Of a stretch of DNA of 64,000 nt, positions 53,134-63,188 are shown one piece after another. The notes under the pieces were generated by a model. That model worked only from the letters and a program-made list of their open reading frames with translations. It did not search any database and was not told the DNA's origin. Origin of the DNA: Neptunicoccus cionae (GTDB taxonomy: Bacteria > Pseudomonadota > Alphaproteobacteria > Rhodobacterales > Rhodobacteraceae); assembly GCF_002860325.1 (NCBI RefSeq), contig NZ_PKOJ01000004.1:248001-312000 (forward strand), written 5' to 3'. A program made the translations under genes and the position numbers. The first letter of the stretch is position 1; each line of letters begins with the position of its first letter.

Positions 53134-54423
53134 ATGACACAAGGCAAAAACATCTGCTCGCGGATTGAAAACATGCGCGGACTTGATCCCGCACAACGGC
53201 TTGCGGCTGTCGGACAGGCGGCGGGGTTGTCACCGGACGATCTGGCCACACTTGCGGGGCGGGACGTTCTGGATATGGCCCGCGCGGACGGGATGATCGA
53301 AAACGTTGTCGGCAAATTCGAATTGCCGCTTGGGGTGGCGACCAATTTTGTGGTGAACGGCAAGGAGTACCTCGTGCCGATGGCGGTCGAGGAACCTTCA
53401 GTGGTGGCTGCGGCTTCTTACATGGCCAAGATAGCAAGGACCTACAGCGGGTTTCACACCAGCGCCACCGCGCCGTTGATGCGGGCACAGATTCAGGTGC
53501 TTGGGATCACCGACCCTTATGCTGCCCGTCAGCGTATCCTGTCTCATCGTGACAGCCTGATGGCAGCCGCCAATGCCAAAGACACGCTTTTGGTCGAACT
53601 GGGCGGTGGCTGTCAGGATATTGAGGTTCACGTGTTTGACGACACTCCGGTCGGCGCAATGGTGGTGGCCCATCTGATCGTTGATGTGCGCGATGCGATG
53701 GGGGCGAATACGGTCAACACGATGGCAGAGGCGCTTGCCCCCGAGGTAGAGCGGATCACAGGCGGCACCGTGCGGTTGCGTATCCTCTCAAACCTTGCAG
53801 ACAAACGGATTGTGCGGGGGCGGGTGGAGCTGCCGCCAGAGGCGCTGGACACGAACACCTTGCAAGGCGCTGATGTTGCCAAAGGTATGGTGGAGGCTTG
53901 CACGCTTGCGATCATTGATCCTTACCGCGCAGCGACCCACAATAAGGGGATTATGAACGGGATTGATCCGGTGGTGCTGGCAACAGGCAATGACTGGCGC
54001 GCGATTGAAGCAGGCGCTCATGCCTATGCTGCGCGGAACGGACGCTACACATCGCTGACACGATGGGAACTAACATCGGATGGCGGGCTGGCGGGCAGTA
54101 TCGAACTGCCGCTGGCGCTGGGGCTGGTGGGCGGGGCCACGAAGACCCATCCGGCAGCGCAGGCTGCGTTGCGGCTAATGGATGTGGGCAGCGCGACGGA
54201 ACTGGCCGAGGTTACAGCCGCCGTCGGACTGGCGCAGAATATGGCAGCACTGCGGGCGCTCTCGACCGAGGGTATCCAGAAAGGTCATATGGCCTTGCAT
54301 GCCCGCAATATCGCGATTTTGGCTGGTGCCAGCGGCGCGGATGTGGACCGGATTGCCCGTGCTCTGGTGGTTTCAGGGGATGTGAGCGCTGCGAATGCGC
54401 GAACTCTCTTGAACGCGAAATAG
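53134..54423 (+). CDS. mvaA: hydroxymethylglutaryl-CoA reductase, class II (degradative type)
   Basis: 429 residues. Very like the class II enzyme of Pseudomonas mevalonii in the blocks [67 protein letters not shown] (catalytic Lys and Asp) and [11 protein letters not shown] (catalytic His). Interconverts mevalonate plus CoA and HMG-CoA, with NAD(H) in degradative forms. ATG 53134; seven upstream in-frame codons lack a ribosome site. No HMG-CoA lyase or other mevalonate gene is in the window, so the direction (mevalonate use versus isoprenoid supply) is open. Confidence 0.9.
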   Translation: MTQGKNICSRIENMRGLDPAQRLAAVGQAAGLSPDDLATLAGRDVLDMARADGMIENVVGKFELPLGVATNFVVNGKEYLVPMAVEEPSVVAAASYMAKIARTYSGFHTSATAPLMRAQIQVLGITDPYAARQRILSHRDSLMAAANAKDTLLVELGGGCQDIEVHVFDDTPVGAMVVAHLIVDVRDAMGANTVNTMAEALAPEVERITGGTVRLRILSNLADKRIVRGRVELPPEALDTNTLQGADVAKGMVEACTLAIIDPYRAATHNKGIMNGIDPVVLATGNDWRAIEAGAHAYAARNGRYTSLTRWELTSDGGLAGSIELPLALGLVGGATKTHPAAQAALRLMDVGSATELAEVTAAVGLAQNMAALRALSTEGIQKGHMALHARNIAILAGASGADVDRIARALVVSGDVSAANARTLLNAK

Positions 54424-54459
54424 GCATCATCTCCGGCAGGAACAGCCCTTGAACCGGCA

Positions 54460-54490
54460 GACGCGCCTGACCACTCCGGCCAGACGCGTC
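54460..54490. terminator. hairpin between convergent HMG-CoA reductase and hutU
   Basis: GACGCG and CGCGTC, with inner CTG/CAG pairing, form an interrupted stem in the 91-bp gap between two convergent genes. A few Ts follow on the + side (TCATTATTGTCT). Plausible shared terminator. Confidence 0.4.
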
Positions 54491-54514
54491 GTCATTATTG
54501 TCTAACTGCGGGGA

Positions 54515-56182
54515 TTACAGAATTCCCGGCAGGTTTAACCCGTTTTCCCGCGCGCATTCCTTGGCCTCTTCATAGCCTGCATCTGCGTGGCGCATCACGC
54601 CTGTTGCCGGATCGTTCCAGAGCACCCGCGCAATGCGGCGGTCGGCGTCTTCGGAACCGTCACAACAGATCACCATGCCGGAGTGTTGGGAAAAGCCCAT
54701 GCCAACGCCCCCGCCATGATGCAGCGACACCCAAGTCGCGCCCGAAGCGGTATTCAGCAACGCGTTCAATAGCGGCCAGTCCGACACAGCATCGGAACCA
54801 TCCATCATCGCCTCGGTTTCGCGATTGGGAGAAGCAACCGAGCCGCTATCCAGATGGTCGCGCCCGATCACGATCGGGGCTTTCAATTCGCCTTTTCGCA
54901 CCATTTCGTTGAAGGCCAGTCCCAGTTTGTGGCGCACGCCCAGACCGACCCAGCAGATCCGCGCTGGCAGCCCTTGGAAGGAGATCCGCTCCCGCGCCAT
55001 ATCCAGCCAGTTGTGCAGATGGGCGTCTTCGGACAGGATTTCCTTCACCTTGGCGTCTGTCTTGTAGATGTCCTCGGGATCACCCGATAGCGCGGCCCAT
55101 CGGAAGGGACCAATGCCGCGGCAGAACAGCGGGCGGATATAGGCAGGCACAAATCCGGGGAAGTCAAAAGCGTTGTCCAGCCCTTCTTCCAGTGCCATCT
55201 GGCGGATGTTGTTGCCGTAATCCACGGTGGGTATGCCCATTGCGTGGAAGTCGCACATCGCCTTGACCTGCACCTTCATGCTGGCCCGCGCAGCTTTTTC
55301 CACCGCTTTGGGATCGCTCTCCCGCTTCTCGCGCCATTCGCCCATGCTCCAGCCTTGGGGCAGGTAGCCGTTGACCGGATCATGGGCCGAGGTCTGGTCA
55401 GTCACAATATCGGGACGCACGCCTCGTTTAACCAGTTCAGGGAAAATATCGGCAGCATTGCCCAGCAGTCCGACGGATTTTGCCTCACCCGCTGCGGTCC
55501 AGCGCTCGATCATCTCCAGCGCTTCGTCCAGCGTTTCCGCCCGTTCGTCCACGTATTTGGTGCGAAGCCGGAAGTCGATGCTATCCGGATTGCACTCTAC
55601 CGCCAGACAGCAGGCACCTGCCATTACGGCGGCAAGCGGTTGTGCGCCGCCCATGCCGCCCAGACCACCTGTCAAAATCCATTTGCCTTTCAGATCACCG
55701 CCGTAATGCTGGCGGCCTGCCTCGACAAAGGTTTCATAGGTGCCTTGCACGATGCCTTGAGAACCGATGTAAATCCACGAACCGGCAGTCATCTGCCCGT
55801 ACATGGCAAGCCCTTTCTTATCCAGCTCGTTAAAGTGGTCCCAATTGGCCCAATGGGGCACAAGGTTGGAGTTGGCGATCAATACGCGGGGCGCGTCTTT
55901 GTGGGTCTGGAACACGCCGACGGGTTTGCCCGATTGCACCAGCAGGGTCTGGTCATCCTCCAGCGCTTTCAGGCTTTCGACGATCTTGTCAAAATCCGCC
56001 CAAGTACGGGCCGCGCGGCCGATACCGCCATAAACCACCAGCTCGTGCGGGTTTTCCGCCACATCTGGGTGCAGGTTGTTCATCAACATGCGCATCGGCG
56101 CTTCGGTCAGCCAGCTTTTGGCGGTGATCTCGGTTCCGGTGGCCGGAAAGACGTCGCGGGCATTTTTGCGGGGATTGGTCAT
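54515..56182 (-). CDS. hutU: urocanate hydratase
   Basis: 555 residues, full family length. Includes [19 protein letters not shown], the NAD-binding [19 protein letters not shown] block, the [15 protein letters not shown] stretch and the C-terminal [19 protein letters not shown]. Hydrates urocanate to 4-imidazolone-5-propanoate using tightly bound NAD+. Last gene of a hutI-hutH-hutU set on this strand, 37 bp after hutH. Confidence 0.96.
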   Translation of the reverse strand: MTNPRKNARDVFPATGTEITAKSWLTEAPMRMLMNNLHPDVAENPHELVVYGGIGRAARTWADFDKIVESLKALEDDQTLLVQSGKPVGVFQTHKDAPRVLIANSNLVPHWANWDHFNELDKKGLAMYGQMTAGSWIYIGSQGIVQGTYETFVEAGRQHYGGDLKGKWILTGGLGGMGGAQPLAAVMAGACCLAVECNPDSIDFRLRTKYVDERAETLDEALEMIERWTAAGEAKSVGLLGNAADIFPELVKRGVRPDIVTDQTSAHDPVNGYLPQGWSMGEWREKRESDPKAVEKAARASMKVQVKAMCDFHAMGIPTVDYGNNIRQMALEEGLDNAFDFPGFVPAYIRPLFCRGIGPFRWAALSGDPEDIYKTDAKVKEILSEDAHLHNWLDMARERISFQGLPARICWVGLGVRHKLGLAFNEMVRKGELKAPIVIGRDHLDSGSVASPNRETEAMMDGSDAVSDWPLLNALLNTASGATWVSLHHGGGVGMGFSQHSGMVICCDGSEDADRRIARVLWNDPATGVMRHADAGYEEAKECARENGLNLPGIL

Positions 56183-56219
56183 GGGATACCTTTCGAAAGA
56201 ATATAGGGGCTGGCGCGGC

Positions 56220-57758
56220 TCAGTCGCGCAGGGCAGGGGTTTTAACAGCGGCGGCCTTGAGGATTGCGCCGGTGCGGATCAGCACTGCGGCCTGTTCCAG
56301 ATCAGGGGCGAGATAGCGGTCTTCCTCTATGGTTTTGACCGATTTGCGCAGTTCACTGACCACGCGCTCCAGCGGGGCGCTGGTGGTCAGGGGGGCGCGG
56401 AACTCGATCCCTTGCGCCGCACACAGCAGTTCCACTCCGAGTATCCGTTCCAGATTGGCGACCATCCGTCCCAGACGCACGGCACCGTGGGCAGCCATGC
56501 TAACGTGATCTTCCTGATTGGCACTGGTGGGCGTGCTATCGGTCACACAGGGGTTCGCCAGATGTTTGTTTTCGGACATCAGCGCGGCCGTGGTCACCTC
56601 GGCAATCATCAGGCCCGAGTTCAGGCCGGGGTTGGGTGTCAGGAACGGCGGCAGGTCATGGCTCAGTACCGGATCAACGATCAGCGCGATCCGGCGCTGC
56701 GCGATTGCGCCGATTTCAGCAACGGCCAGCGCGATCATGTCAGCGGCAAAGCCTACGGGTTCGGCGTGGAAATTCCCGCCCGATACAATCAGGCCTGCGC
56801 CGACCAGCACCAGCGGATTATCCGTGGCAGCATTGGCCTCGATCTCCAGCGTGCGGGCGGCCATGCGGAGCATATCCATCGCAGCCCCAGTAACCTGCGG
56901 CTGGCAGCGGATGCAGTAAGGGTCTTGCACCCGCGTGTCGCCTTCGCGGTGGCTTTCACGAATGACCGAGCCGTCCAGAAGGTCGCGCATGGTGGCGGCG
57001 GCTTCGATCTGTCCGGCATGGCCGCGCAGGGTGTGGATTTCCGGTTCCAACGGGGCGGTAGAGCCCATGATCGCATCGGTGGACATCGCGGATGTCACCA
57101 GCGCCGCATTCATTGCCCGCCAAGCGTCAAACAATCCCGCCAGAGCAAAAGCCGTGCTGAACTGTGTGCCGTTGATCAACGCCAGCCCTTCCTTGGCGCC
57201 CAGCACAACGGGTTTCAGTCCGGCCCGTTTCAGGGCTTCTGCACCGCTCAGGGTTTCGCCCTGATACTGCGCTTCGGCGTGGCCCATCATCACTGCGGCC
57301 ATATGGGCCAGTGGCGCCAGATCGCCCGAGGCCCCGACCGATCCCTGCACGGGGATCAGCGGTGTGACGCCTTTTTCCAGCATGGATTCAATCAGATGCA
57401 CGATCTCCAGCCGCACGCCCGAGGCCCCACGCCCGAGGCTGAGGAGTTTAAGCGCCATCATCAGGCGGGCGTGTGCGGTTGCAATCGGCTCACCCACGCC
57501 GCAGCAGTGGGACAGGATCAGGTTGCGCTGCAAAGTGGCCGTGTCCTTGGCTGCGATCTTGACGCTGGCCAGTTTGCCAAAGCCGGTGTTCACACCATAA
57601 ACAGCAGTATCGCCATTGGCGGCGGCGTCGATCCGTTCCTGCGCTGCAACAATGTCGGGATGGCAGGCAGGGTCCAGTTTCACACTGGCGCCCTCGCGGT
57701 AGATCACGGCCAGATCGTCCAGCGTCACAGAACCGGGGGAGAGGGTAAGCGTGGTCAT
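56220..57758 (-). CDS. hutH: histidine ammonia-lyase
   Basis: 512 residues. The Ala143-Ser144-Gly145 triad ([13 protein letters not shown]) that cyclises to the MIO prosthetic group is present, with the N-terminal [10 protein letters not shown] block and the QEDHVSM block. Deaminates histidine to urocanate. The start overlaps the hutI stop by ATGA. Confidence 0.96.
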   Translation of the reverse strand: MTTLTLSPGSVTLDDLAVIYREGASVKLDPACHPDIVAAQERIDAAANGDTAVYGVNTGFGKLASVKIAAKDTATLQRNLILSHCCGVGEPIATAHARLMMALKLLSLGRGASGVRLEIVHLIESMLEKGVTPLIPVQGSVGASGDLAPLAHMAAVMMGHAEAQYQGETLSGAEALKRAGLKPVVLGAKEGLALINGTQFSTAFALAGLFDAWRAMNAALVTSAMSTDAIMGSTAPLEPEIHTLRGHAGQIEAAATMRDLLDGSVIRESHREGDTRVQDPYCIRCQPQVTGAAMDMLRMAARTLEIEANAATDNPLVLVGAGLIVSGGNFHAEPVGFAADMIALAVAEIGAIAQRRIALIVDPVLSHDLPPFLTPNPGLNSGLMIAEVTTAALMSENKHLANPCVTDSTPTSANQEDHVSMAAHGAVRLGRMVANLERILGVELLCAAQGIEFRAPLTTSAPLERVVSELRKSVKTIEEDRYLAPDLEQAAVLIRTGAILKAAAVKTPALRD

Positions 57759-58966
57759 GTAAGGTCTCCGAAAATACGGGTGTGAAGGGGATTAAATCCG
57801 ATGCGATAGGCTAGTTCTGCAGGGTGTTTTACGTCCCAGACCGTCAGATCCGCCTTTTGACCTGCGGCAAGGGTGCCCTGATCCGACAGGCCAAGCGCAC
57901 GGGCTGCGTTGACGGTGACACCGCGCAGGGCTTCTTCGGGGGTCATACGGAACAGGGTGCAGCCCATGTTCAGGGTCAACAAAATGGAATTCAGCGGCGA
58001 GGAACCGGGGTTGATATCAGTCGCCAGCGCCATTGGAACGCCGTGTTTGCGCAGCAGATCAATCGGCGGCGCCTGTGTTTCACGCAAGGTGTAAAACGCT
58101 CCGGGCAGGATTACGGCAACGGTTCCAGCCTCTGCGAGCGCTTTTGCGCCATCCTCGTCCAGATACTCGATATGATCCGCCGACAAAGCGCCGTAACGGG
58201 CGGCAAGTTTCGCGCCCCCGAGGTTGGACAGTTGTTCAGCGTGAAGCTTGACCGGCAGGCCGAGTTCCTTGGCCACATCAAAGACGCGGGCGATCTGGTC
58301 AGGCTGGAAGGCGATGCCTTCGCAAAACCCGTCCACTGCATCCACCAGCCCTTCGGCGTGGGCGGCACGCAGGGCAGGGATGCAGACCTCGTCAATATAA
58401 GCGTCATCGCGGTCTTTGTATTCGGCAGGGGTGGCATGGGCGCCCAAAAAGCTGGTGACAACCCGCACAGGGCGATGGTTCGGGATAGCACGGGCAACGC
58501 GCAGCATGCGTAGTTCGGTGCCCACGTCCAGACCATAACCGGACTTGATTTCAAGCGTGGTCACACCTTCGCTGATCAGCACATCGACGCGGCGCAAAGC
58601 CTCTGCCAACAGTTCGGATTCGCTGGCGTTGCGGGTGGCTGTCACGGTGGAGACGATTCCGCCACCGGCGCGGGCGACCTCTTCGTACGAGGCTCCGTTA
58701 AGGCGCATCTCGAACTCAACCGCACGATCGCCGCCGTGCACGATATGCGTGTGGCAGTCGATCAGGCCGGGCGTGACCAGTCTGCCGCCCATCGTTCGAT
58801 TTTCAAATAATTGATATTGCTCCGGAATTTCAGCAGCAGAACCGATCCAGACGATGGTCCCGTCATCGATCGCAATAGCGGCATCTTCGATCATTCCATA
58901 TGGCGCGGCGGTCTCTGTCATCGTCGCCGCCTTCAGGTCTGTCAGTAATTGGGTCCGGTCGGGCAT
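57755..58966 (-). CDS. hutI: imidazolonepropionase
   Basis: 403 residues from ATG 58966, which follows AAGGAG; the frame upstream to 59248 has no family sequence. Amidohydrolase fold with metal ligands in [10 protein letters not shown] and [11 protein letters not shown], and [12 protein letters not shown]. Opens imidazolonepropanoate to N-formimidoyl-glutamate. First gene of the hut operon here; hutF, hutG and a hutC regulator are not in the window. Confidence 0.93.
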   Translation of the reverse strand: MPDRTQLLTDLKAATMTETAAPYGMIEDAAIAIDDGTIVWIGSAAEIPEQYQLFENRTMGGRLVTPGLIDCHTHIVHGGDRAVEFEMRLNGASYEEVARAGGGIVSTVTATRNASESELLAEALRRVDVLISEGVTTLEIKSGYGLDVGTELRMLRVARAIPNHRPVRVVTSFLGAHATPAEYKDRDDAYIDEVCIPALRAAHAEGLVDAVDGFCEGIAFQPDQIARVFDVAKELGLPVKLHAEQLSNLGGAKLAARYGALSADHIEYLDEDGAKALAEAGTVAVILPGAFYTLRETQAPPIDLLRKHGVPMALATDINPGSSPLNSILLTLNMGCTLFRMTPEEALRGVTVNAARALGLSDQGTLAAGQKADLTVWDVKHPAELAYRIGFNPLHTRIFGDLT

Positions 58967-59013
58967 GGGTGAATCTCCTTCCTGTTCAGCATTAAGTATA
59001 TTCTCATTGCTTA

Positions 59014-59027
59014 TATGTCTATACATA
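59014..59027. promoter_or_regulatory. palindrome in the hutI/psd divergent region (candidate operator)
   Basis: TATGT-CTAT-ACATA has perfect 5-bp arms and lies 48 bp upstream of hutI in an AT-rich patch. HutC-type GntR regulators bind similar TGTAnnTACA-like sites, so this may control hut; the match is loose. Confidence 0.4.
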
Positions 59028-59198
59028 AAAAATGGAAAACAGATGCCGGCTGATGGTAACACTCCGCTTTGCACGGGGTTTGCGCTGGAGGTGCGCCCAT
59101 GAAATTGCCGATCAGGCCAAGCTGGTATATTTCGCGTTGTAGTAGGCTTGGTGTTCAGGATAGAAAGCGGGCAACTCGGCACGAAAGGCGACACCCCC

Positions 59199-59891
59199 GT
59201 GAAAATGCGCGACACATTCATTAAACCGATGCATCCGGAAGGCCGCAAATTCGTGGCTATCTTTGCCTCGATTACTCTGGTGCTTTTCCTGATCGCTGAT
59301 TTTCTTGGCTGGATCGGTGTGGGCCTGACGGTCTGGTGCTATTACTTTTTCCGGGATCCGAAGCGCGTTACACCCGAACGGGACGGCTTGATCGTCAGCC
59401 CTGCGGACGGGGTCGTTTCGCTGATCGAAAAAGCAGTGCCGCCTGCGGAACTTGGCATGGCGGATACGCCACTGACCCGTGTCAGCGTGTTCATGAGCGT
59501 GTTTAACTGCCACGTAAACCGCGCACCGATTGGCGGGAAGATCACGGCGATTGCCTATCGCCCCGGTAAATTCTTCAATGCCTCGCTGGATAAAGCCAGC
59601 GCCGATAACGAACGCAACAGTCTGTGCATCGAAATGGAAGATGGCCGTCAGATTGCAGTTGTCCAGATCGCGGGGCTGGTTGCACGGCGCATCGTTTGTT
59701 TTTCGAAAGTGGGCGACGGTATTCGCACCGGCGCACGCTTCGGGCTGATCCGCTTCGGTTCCCGCCTTGATGTCTATCTGCCAGATGGCGTCGCGCCGCT
59801 GGTGTGTCTGGGGCAGAATATGGTCGCGGGGGAAACAGTACTGGCTGATCTGGCCACCGACGAGCCGCGCCGGACCGGACGGACGGACTAA
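59199..59891 (+). CDS. psd: phosphatidylserine decarboxylase proenzyme
   Basis: 230 residues from GTG 59199, which has AAAGG about 10 bp upstream; ATG 59205 is the alternative. Short prokaryotic Psd type: one N-terminal hydrophobic segment (about 18-48), [35 protein letters not shown], and the self-cleavage site in [11 protein letters not shown] (Gly187-Ser188), which yields the pyruvoyl cofactor. Makes phosphatidylethanolamine. 2 bp separate it from pssA. Confidence 0.93.
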   Translation: MKMRDTFIKPMHPEGRKFVAIFASITLVLFLIADFLGWIGVGLTVWCYYFFRDPKRVTPERDGLIVSPADGVVSLIEKAVPPAELGMADTPLTRVSVFMSVFNCHVNRAPIGGKITAIAYRPGKFFNASLDKASADNERNSLCIEMEDGRQIAVVQIAGLVARRIVCFSKVGDGIRTGARFGLIRFGSRLDVYLPDGVAPLVCLGQNMVAGETVLADLATDEPRRTGRTD

Positions 59892-59893
59892 CT

Positions 59894-60661
59894 ATGTCCC
59901 AGCCTCCTAGCGATACCAAAGCCGAAGTCAGTATTCTTCAGCTTTTGCCCAATGTGATTACCATCGGAGCAATCTGTGCGGGGCTGACAGCGATCCGCTT
60001 CGGGTATCAGGGGGATTTTGAAACTTCGGTGCGATTGATCCTGCTGGCCTGTGTCCTTGACGGGATTGACGGGCGTCTGGCGCGGATGATGAACACCGAC
60101 AGTGCGGTCGGCGCGGAACTGGATTCCCTTGCGGACTTCCTGAATTTTGGTGTGGCACCTGTACTGATCCTGCATCACTGGGCCCTGACGGATACCACCG
60201 GATTGGGCTGGATCGCAGTGCTCTGCTATACAATCTGTTGTGTGCTGCGACTGGCACGGTTCAACGTGACCAGCCGGTTGGAAAAGCTGTCTCCGGACCC
60301 GAGCAGCGGGACCGACCATTTTATTGGCGTACCTTCTCCGGCCGGAGCAATGCTGGTTATGTTGCCGATGTTTATTGTTTTTCTTTTCCCTGACATCGGG
60401 ACCATTCCGCCGGTTGCGATTGCCATTTATATCGGTGCAATCGGCTTGCTGATGATCAGCCGCCTTCCTACATATTCATTCAAGAACATTTCAATCGCTC
60501 GCAAATACGCCAAATATCTGATGTTGATGGCGGTTTTGATGGCGGCTGCGTTATTTACCTATCTGTGGGCAACTCTTGTGCTGTTCTGCGTGATTTATCT
60601 GCTGGGGCTGGTACGGGCGTTTCAACTGGATCGAAGAGCGAAGAAAAATACTGAAGGGTAG
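59894..60661 (+). CDS. pssA: CDP-diacylglycerol-serine O-phosphatidyltransferase
   Basis: 255 residues, membrane protein with about seven hydrophobic segments. The CDP-alcohol phosphotransferase motif is complete (DGIDGRLAR, then GAELDSLADF). Makes phosphatidylserine, the substrate of Psd. Sits between psd and pmtA with gaps of 2 and 5 bp, so one operon covers the whole PS-PE-PC route. Confidence 0.93.
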   Translation: MSQPPSDTKAEVSILQLLPNVITIGAICAGLTAIRFGYQGDFETSVRLILLACVLDGIDGRLARMMNTDSAVGAELDSLADFLNFGVAPVLILHHWALTDTTGLGWIAVLCYTICCVLRLARFNVTSRLEKLSPDPSSGTDHFIGVPSPAGAMLVMLPMFIVFLFPDIGTIPPVAIAIYIGAIGLLMISRLPTYSFKNISIARKYAKYLMLMAVLMAAALFTYLWATLVLFCVIYLLGLVRAFQLDRRAKKNTEG

Positions 60662-60666
60662 TTACG

Positions 60667-61296
60667 ATGGAACTTGAGGCAGTCAAATCCTCTTATGCGC
60701 GATGGGCCCCTGTTTATGACAAGACTTTTGGTATCATCACCAGCGGCGGAAGACGGGCTGCTGTGGGATTTATCAACGGCCAAAAAGATTGCCGGAACGT
60801 TCTTGAAGTGGGGGTGGGCACGGGGCTTGCCTTGCAGCACTATCGTGACGGTTTGAATGTAACAGGCGTGGACTTCAGCACCGATATGCTGAAAAAGGCC
60901 CGCGAAAAAGTGGACAAACAGGGGCTGAGCCACGTAAAGGAACTGCGCCAGATGGATGCACGGGAGCTGGATTTTCCGGATAACTATTTTGATGCGGTCG
61001 CGGCGATGCATATCGTGTCTGTCGTGCCGGAGCCGGAGAAAGTGATGGCTGAAATGGCCCGTGTCTGCAAACCCGGGGGAAAGGTTGTCATCACCAACCA
61101 CTTCGCCAAAGAAGCCGGTGCAATGGCCGTCGTTGAAAAAATGTCTGCGCCCTTCGCAAATCTGCTGGGGTGGCATTCCGATTTCGAGATGAGCACGGTT
61201 CTGAAACAGCCGAACCTGAAGCTGGTAGAAAAACGACCGCTGCCGCCGGTTAACATGATGACGTTTCTGGTTCTGGAGAAAACCCAGAGCAATTGA
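60667..61296 (+). CDS. pmtA: phosphatidylethanolamine N-methyltransferase (PmtA, class I MTase)
   Basis: 209 residues. Starts SSYARWAPVYDKTFG, then SAM motif I VLEVGVGTGLAL, acidic motif II GVDFSTDML, and post-motif VCKPGGKVVITNHF. Matches the Rhodobacter-type PmtA that methylates PE to phosphatidylcholine. The position directly after psd-pssA supports this over a generic (UbiE-like) methyltransferase. Confidence 0.85.
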   Translation: MELEAVKSSYARWAPVYDKTFGIITSGGRRAAVGFINGQKDCRNVLEVGVGTGLALQHYRDGLNVTGVDFSTDMLKKAREKVDKQGLSHVKELRQMDARELDFPDNYFDAVAAMHIVSVVPEPEKVMAEMARVCKPGGKVVITNHFAKEAGAMAVVEKMSAPFANLLGWHSDFEMSTVLKQPNLKLVEKRPLPPVNMMTFLVLEKTQSN

Positions 61297-61385
61297 GCCG
61301 GTCCGTTTCTGACCAGTCACAACCAGACGCGACACGGGGGCGCAGCCCCTTTAGCTTTGCAGCTATTCACAGATATAAGCATCTT

Positions 61386-61739
61386 ATGATCCGTCGTTTG
61401 ACATATTCTCTTCTGGCCTGTTGCGCCGCAGTAATGATCGCTTGGGCGGGTGTAAGCTCTGCGACCATGATGGCGCCGGAACGGGGCGAGGTGGACAAAC
61501 TGGAAACCGCCTTGGTGTTCGGTTTGTCAGCTGCGGACTTTTGTGAAGAAGGTACTGCGGGCCACAGCCACGAATGTCCGTTCTGTCTGACCGTTTCCAA
61601 GGCGCCCCTTATCCGTCCGGCTGCAACAGTCACTTTGTTGACGCCCTTTGACGGATGGCGCGCTCTTGCGGGCTTGACCCGTCACGCAGAGGCACCTTCG
61701 CCCCATTACACCACCCGCGCTCCGCCGGCGTTGGTCTGA
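61386..61739 (+). CDS. small secreted DUF2946-like protein
   Basis: 117 residues from ATG 61386. N-terminal hydrophobic segment (about 6-25, signal peptide or anchor), then a His/Cys cluster HSHECPFCLTVS and a short Pro/Ala-rich tail, like DUF2946 proteins that often sit beside copper handling genes. The PCu(A)C and Sco genes follow. Function unknown; metal binding by the His/Cys cluster is plausible. Confidence 0.6.
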   Translation: MIRRLTYSLLACCAAVMIAWAGVSSATMMAPERGEVDKLETALVFGLSAADFCEEGTAGHSHECPFCLTVSKAPLIRPAATVTLLTPFDGWRALAGLTRHAEAPSPHYTTRAPPALV

Positions 61740-61850
61740 TACCGCCTGTTTAAAGGCAATCAAGACTGAAAACGCGGGCCCCAAATTGCCCGAAAAAAGA
61801 CAAGCGTAAGATGTGGTGTTCCCACGTGCGCTATGTGACGGAGTAACAAC

Positions 61851-62399
61851 GTGTACAAATCAATTCTTATGTCCGCCGTTCTGGTGGGACTGGTCAGTGT
61901 CGCTCAGGCTCAGGCCGAACAGACCGCAACTGGCCATAGTGCTAAAACAAGCAGCCTAAACCCAGCACAGTCCGGCGAAGCAGTTGCAATAGGCGATCTG
62001 ACAATTTCAGGCGGTTTTGCCCGTGCAACATTGCCAAACCAGCCGGTCGGTGGCGGTTTCTTCGCAGTAACCCACAGCGGCGATGCAGATGACCGTCTCG
62101 TTTCTGTTTCTACCGAAGTCTCCCCGCGCGTGGAAATTCACGAGATGAGGGTGACAGAAACTGTGATGAAGATGCGCAAGTTGGAAGGTGGGCTGCACAT
62201 TCCGGCCGGGGAGACAGTCGTTCTGGAACCGGGCGGGTTGCATCTGATGTTTATGGACCTGACGCAGCCTTTGATTAAGGAAGAAATCCTGCCAGTGACC
62301 CTGACCTTTGAGAATGCCGGAGAAGTTGTGGTTCCGCTCGCAATCAAAGCTCCAAACGCCCGCAAGTCGGGTGATCATTCAACACACGACGGACATTAA
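61851..62399 (+). CDS. periplasmic copper chaperone PCu(A)C
   Basis: 182 residues from GTG 61851, with GGAG 8 bp upstream. Signal peptide (to about residue 20), then the PCu(A)C core with Cu(I) ligands: HEM...MKM...LHLMFMD, the H-M-x(n)-M-x(n)-H-x-M pattern. A His-rich C-terminal tail (DHSTHDGH) may add a Cu(II) site. With the Sco protein downstream it would deliver copper to the CuA or CuB centre of cytochrome oxidase. Confidence 0.9.
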   Translation: MYKSILMSAVLVGLVSVAQAQAEQTATGHSAKTSSLNPAQSGEAVAIGDLTISGGFARATLPNQPVGGGFFAVTHSGDADDRLVSVSTEVSPRVEIHEMRVTETVMKMRKLEGGLHIPAGETVVLEPGGLHLMFMDLTQPLIKEEILPVTLTFENAGEVVVPLAIKAPNARKSGDHSTHDGH

Positions 62400-62414
62400 A
62401 CCGGAGCCGATGAA

Positions 62415-63008
62415 ATGACTTTTCAACGTAAACACTATGCCATTCTGGGCCTCTGGGTGATTGCCATGCTTGCGCTTGGACTTTTTGTCTGGGCGCGCTT
62501 TGCCCAGCCAACCTATCAAAACGCCATGGCTGACGTGATCGGGCCGGGGGACTACGAACTTGTCACCACCGGTGGAGAGAGCTTTACCCAAGACAGTCTG
62601 AAGGGGCGCCCCTCGGCTGTGTTCTTCGGCTTTACCCATTGTCCTGATGTCTGTCCGACCAGTCTCGGGGATATCGCAACATGGCAGGAAGAACTTGGGC
62701 CTGACAACCAGATCCGTGTGTTCTTTATCACGGTCGATCCGGAGCGGGATACAGTTGAAAGCCTCAAGGATTATGTGGAATGGGTACCGGATGCGGTTGG
62801 CGTGTCCGGAAGCCCCGAAGAGGTTGAGAAAGCGGTGAAAGCGTTCAAAATCTACGCCCGCAAGGTGCCGCAGGATGACAGTTACACAATGGACCATTCG
62901 TCGAACGTGCTGCTGTTTGATGCGAATGGCCGGTTCTTTGAGCCGGTCGGGTATCAGGAAGCATTCGACCGTGCGATTGCCAAAATCCGGCGGATGCAAC
63001 GGGGCTGA
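62415..63008 (+). CDS. SCO1/SenC family copper chaperone/thiol reductase
   Basis: 197 residues. An N-terminal membrane anchor (about 7-26) and a thioredoxin-like domain with the Cys pair FTHCPDVCPTS and the distal His in MDHSSNVLLFD, all three copper ligands of Sco proteins. Starts 15 bp after PCu(A)C. Acts in the periplasm in assembly of cytochrome c oxidase. Confidence 0.93.
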   Translation: MTFQRKHYAILGLWVIAMLALGLFVWARFAQPTYQNAMADVIGPGDYELVTTGGESFTQDSLKGRPSAVFFGFTHCPDVCPTSLGDIATWQEELGPDNQIRVFFITVDPERDTVESLKDYVEWVPDAVGVSGSPEEVEKAVKAFKIYARKVPQDDSYTMDHSSNVLLFDANGRFFEPVGYQEAFDRAIAKIRRMQRG

Positions 63009-63047
63009 CAACCGGCCCCGCCGTTACCTGACGCAAACTTAACCCTG

Positions 63048-63107
63048 TTCGCGCAACTCGTCTGTGCGGTGGATACTGTTATCCACCGCACAGACGAGTT
63101 GCGCGAA
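63048..63107. terminator. perfect 28-bp inverted repeat with 4-nt loop after sco
   Basis: Arms at 63048-63075 and 63080-63107 are exact reverse complements, loop CTGT, and TTTT follows at 63108-63111. It works as a candidate intrinsic terminator for the PCu(A)C-sco unit, but a 28-bp perfect stem is far longer than usual. Confidence 0.75.
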
Positions 63108-63188
63108 TTTTCCGGCCTTCAAAGGCCAGTTGACCGCTGCATTATTGGCCTTTGGTTTGCAGACGGTCTGTTGAATGGTTCCCAAAAG

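Noticed and set aside
56076-57785. Long + strand open frame (569 codons) opposite hutH
   Set aside because: Antisense to an unmistakable histidine ammonia-lyase; no ribosome site and no domain.
61773-61798. CGGGC/GCCCG hairpin between the DUF2946-like and PCu(A)C genes
   Set aside because: Only a 5-bp stem, followed by A's on the + strand, so it lacks the T-tail needed for a terminator in the direction of the genes.
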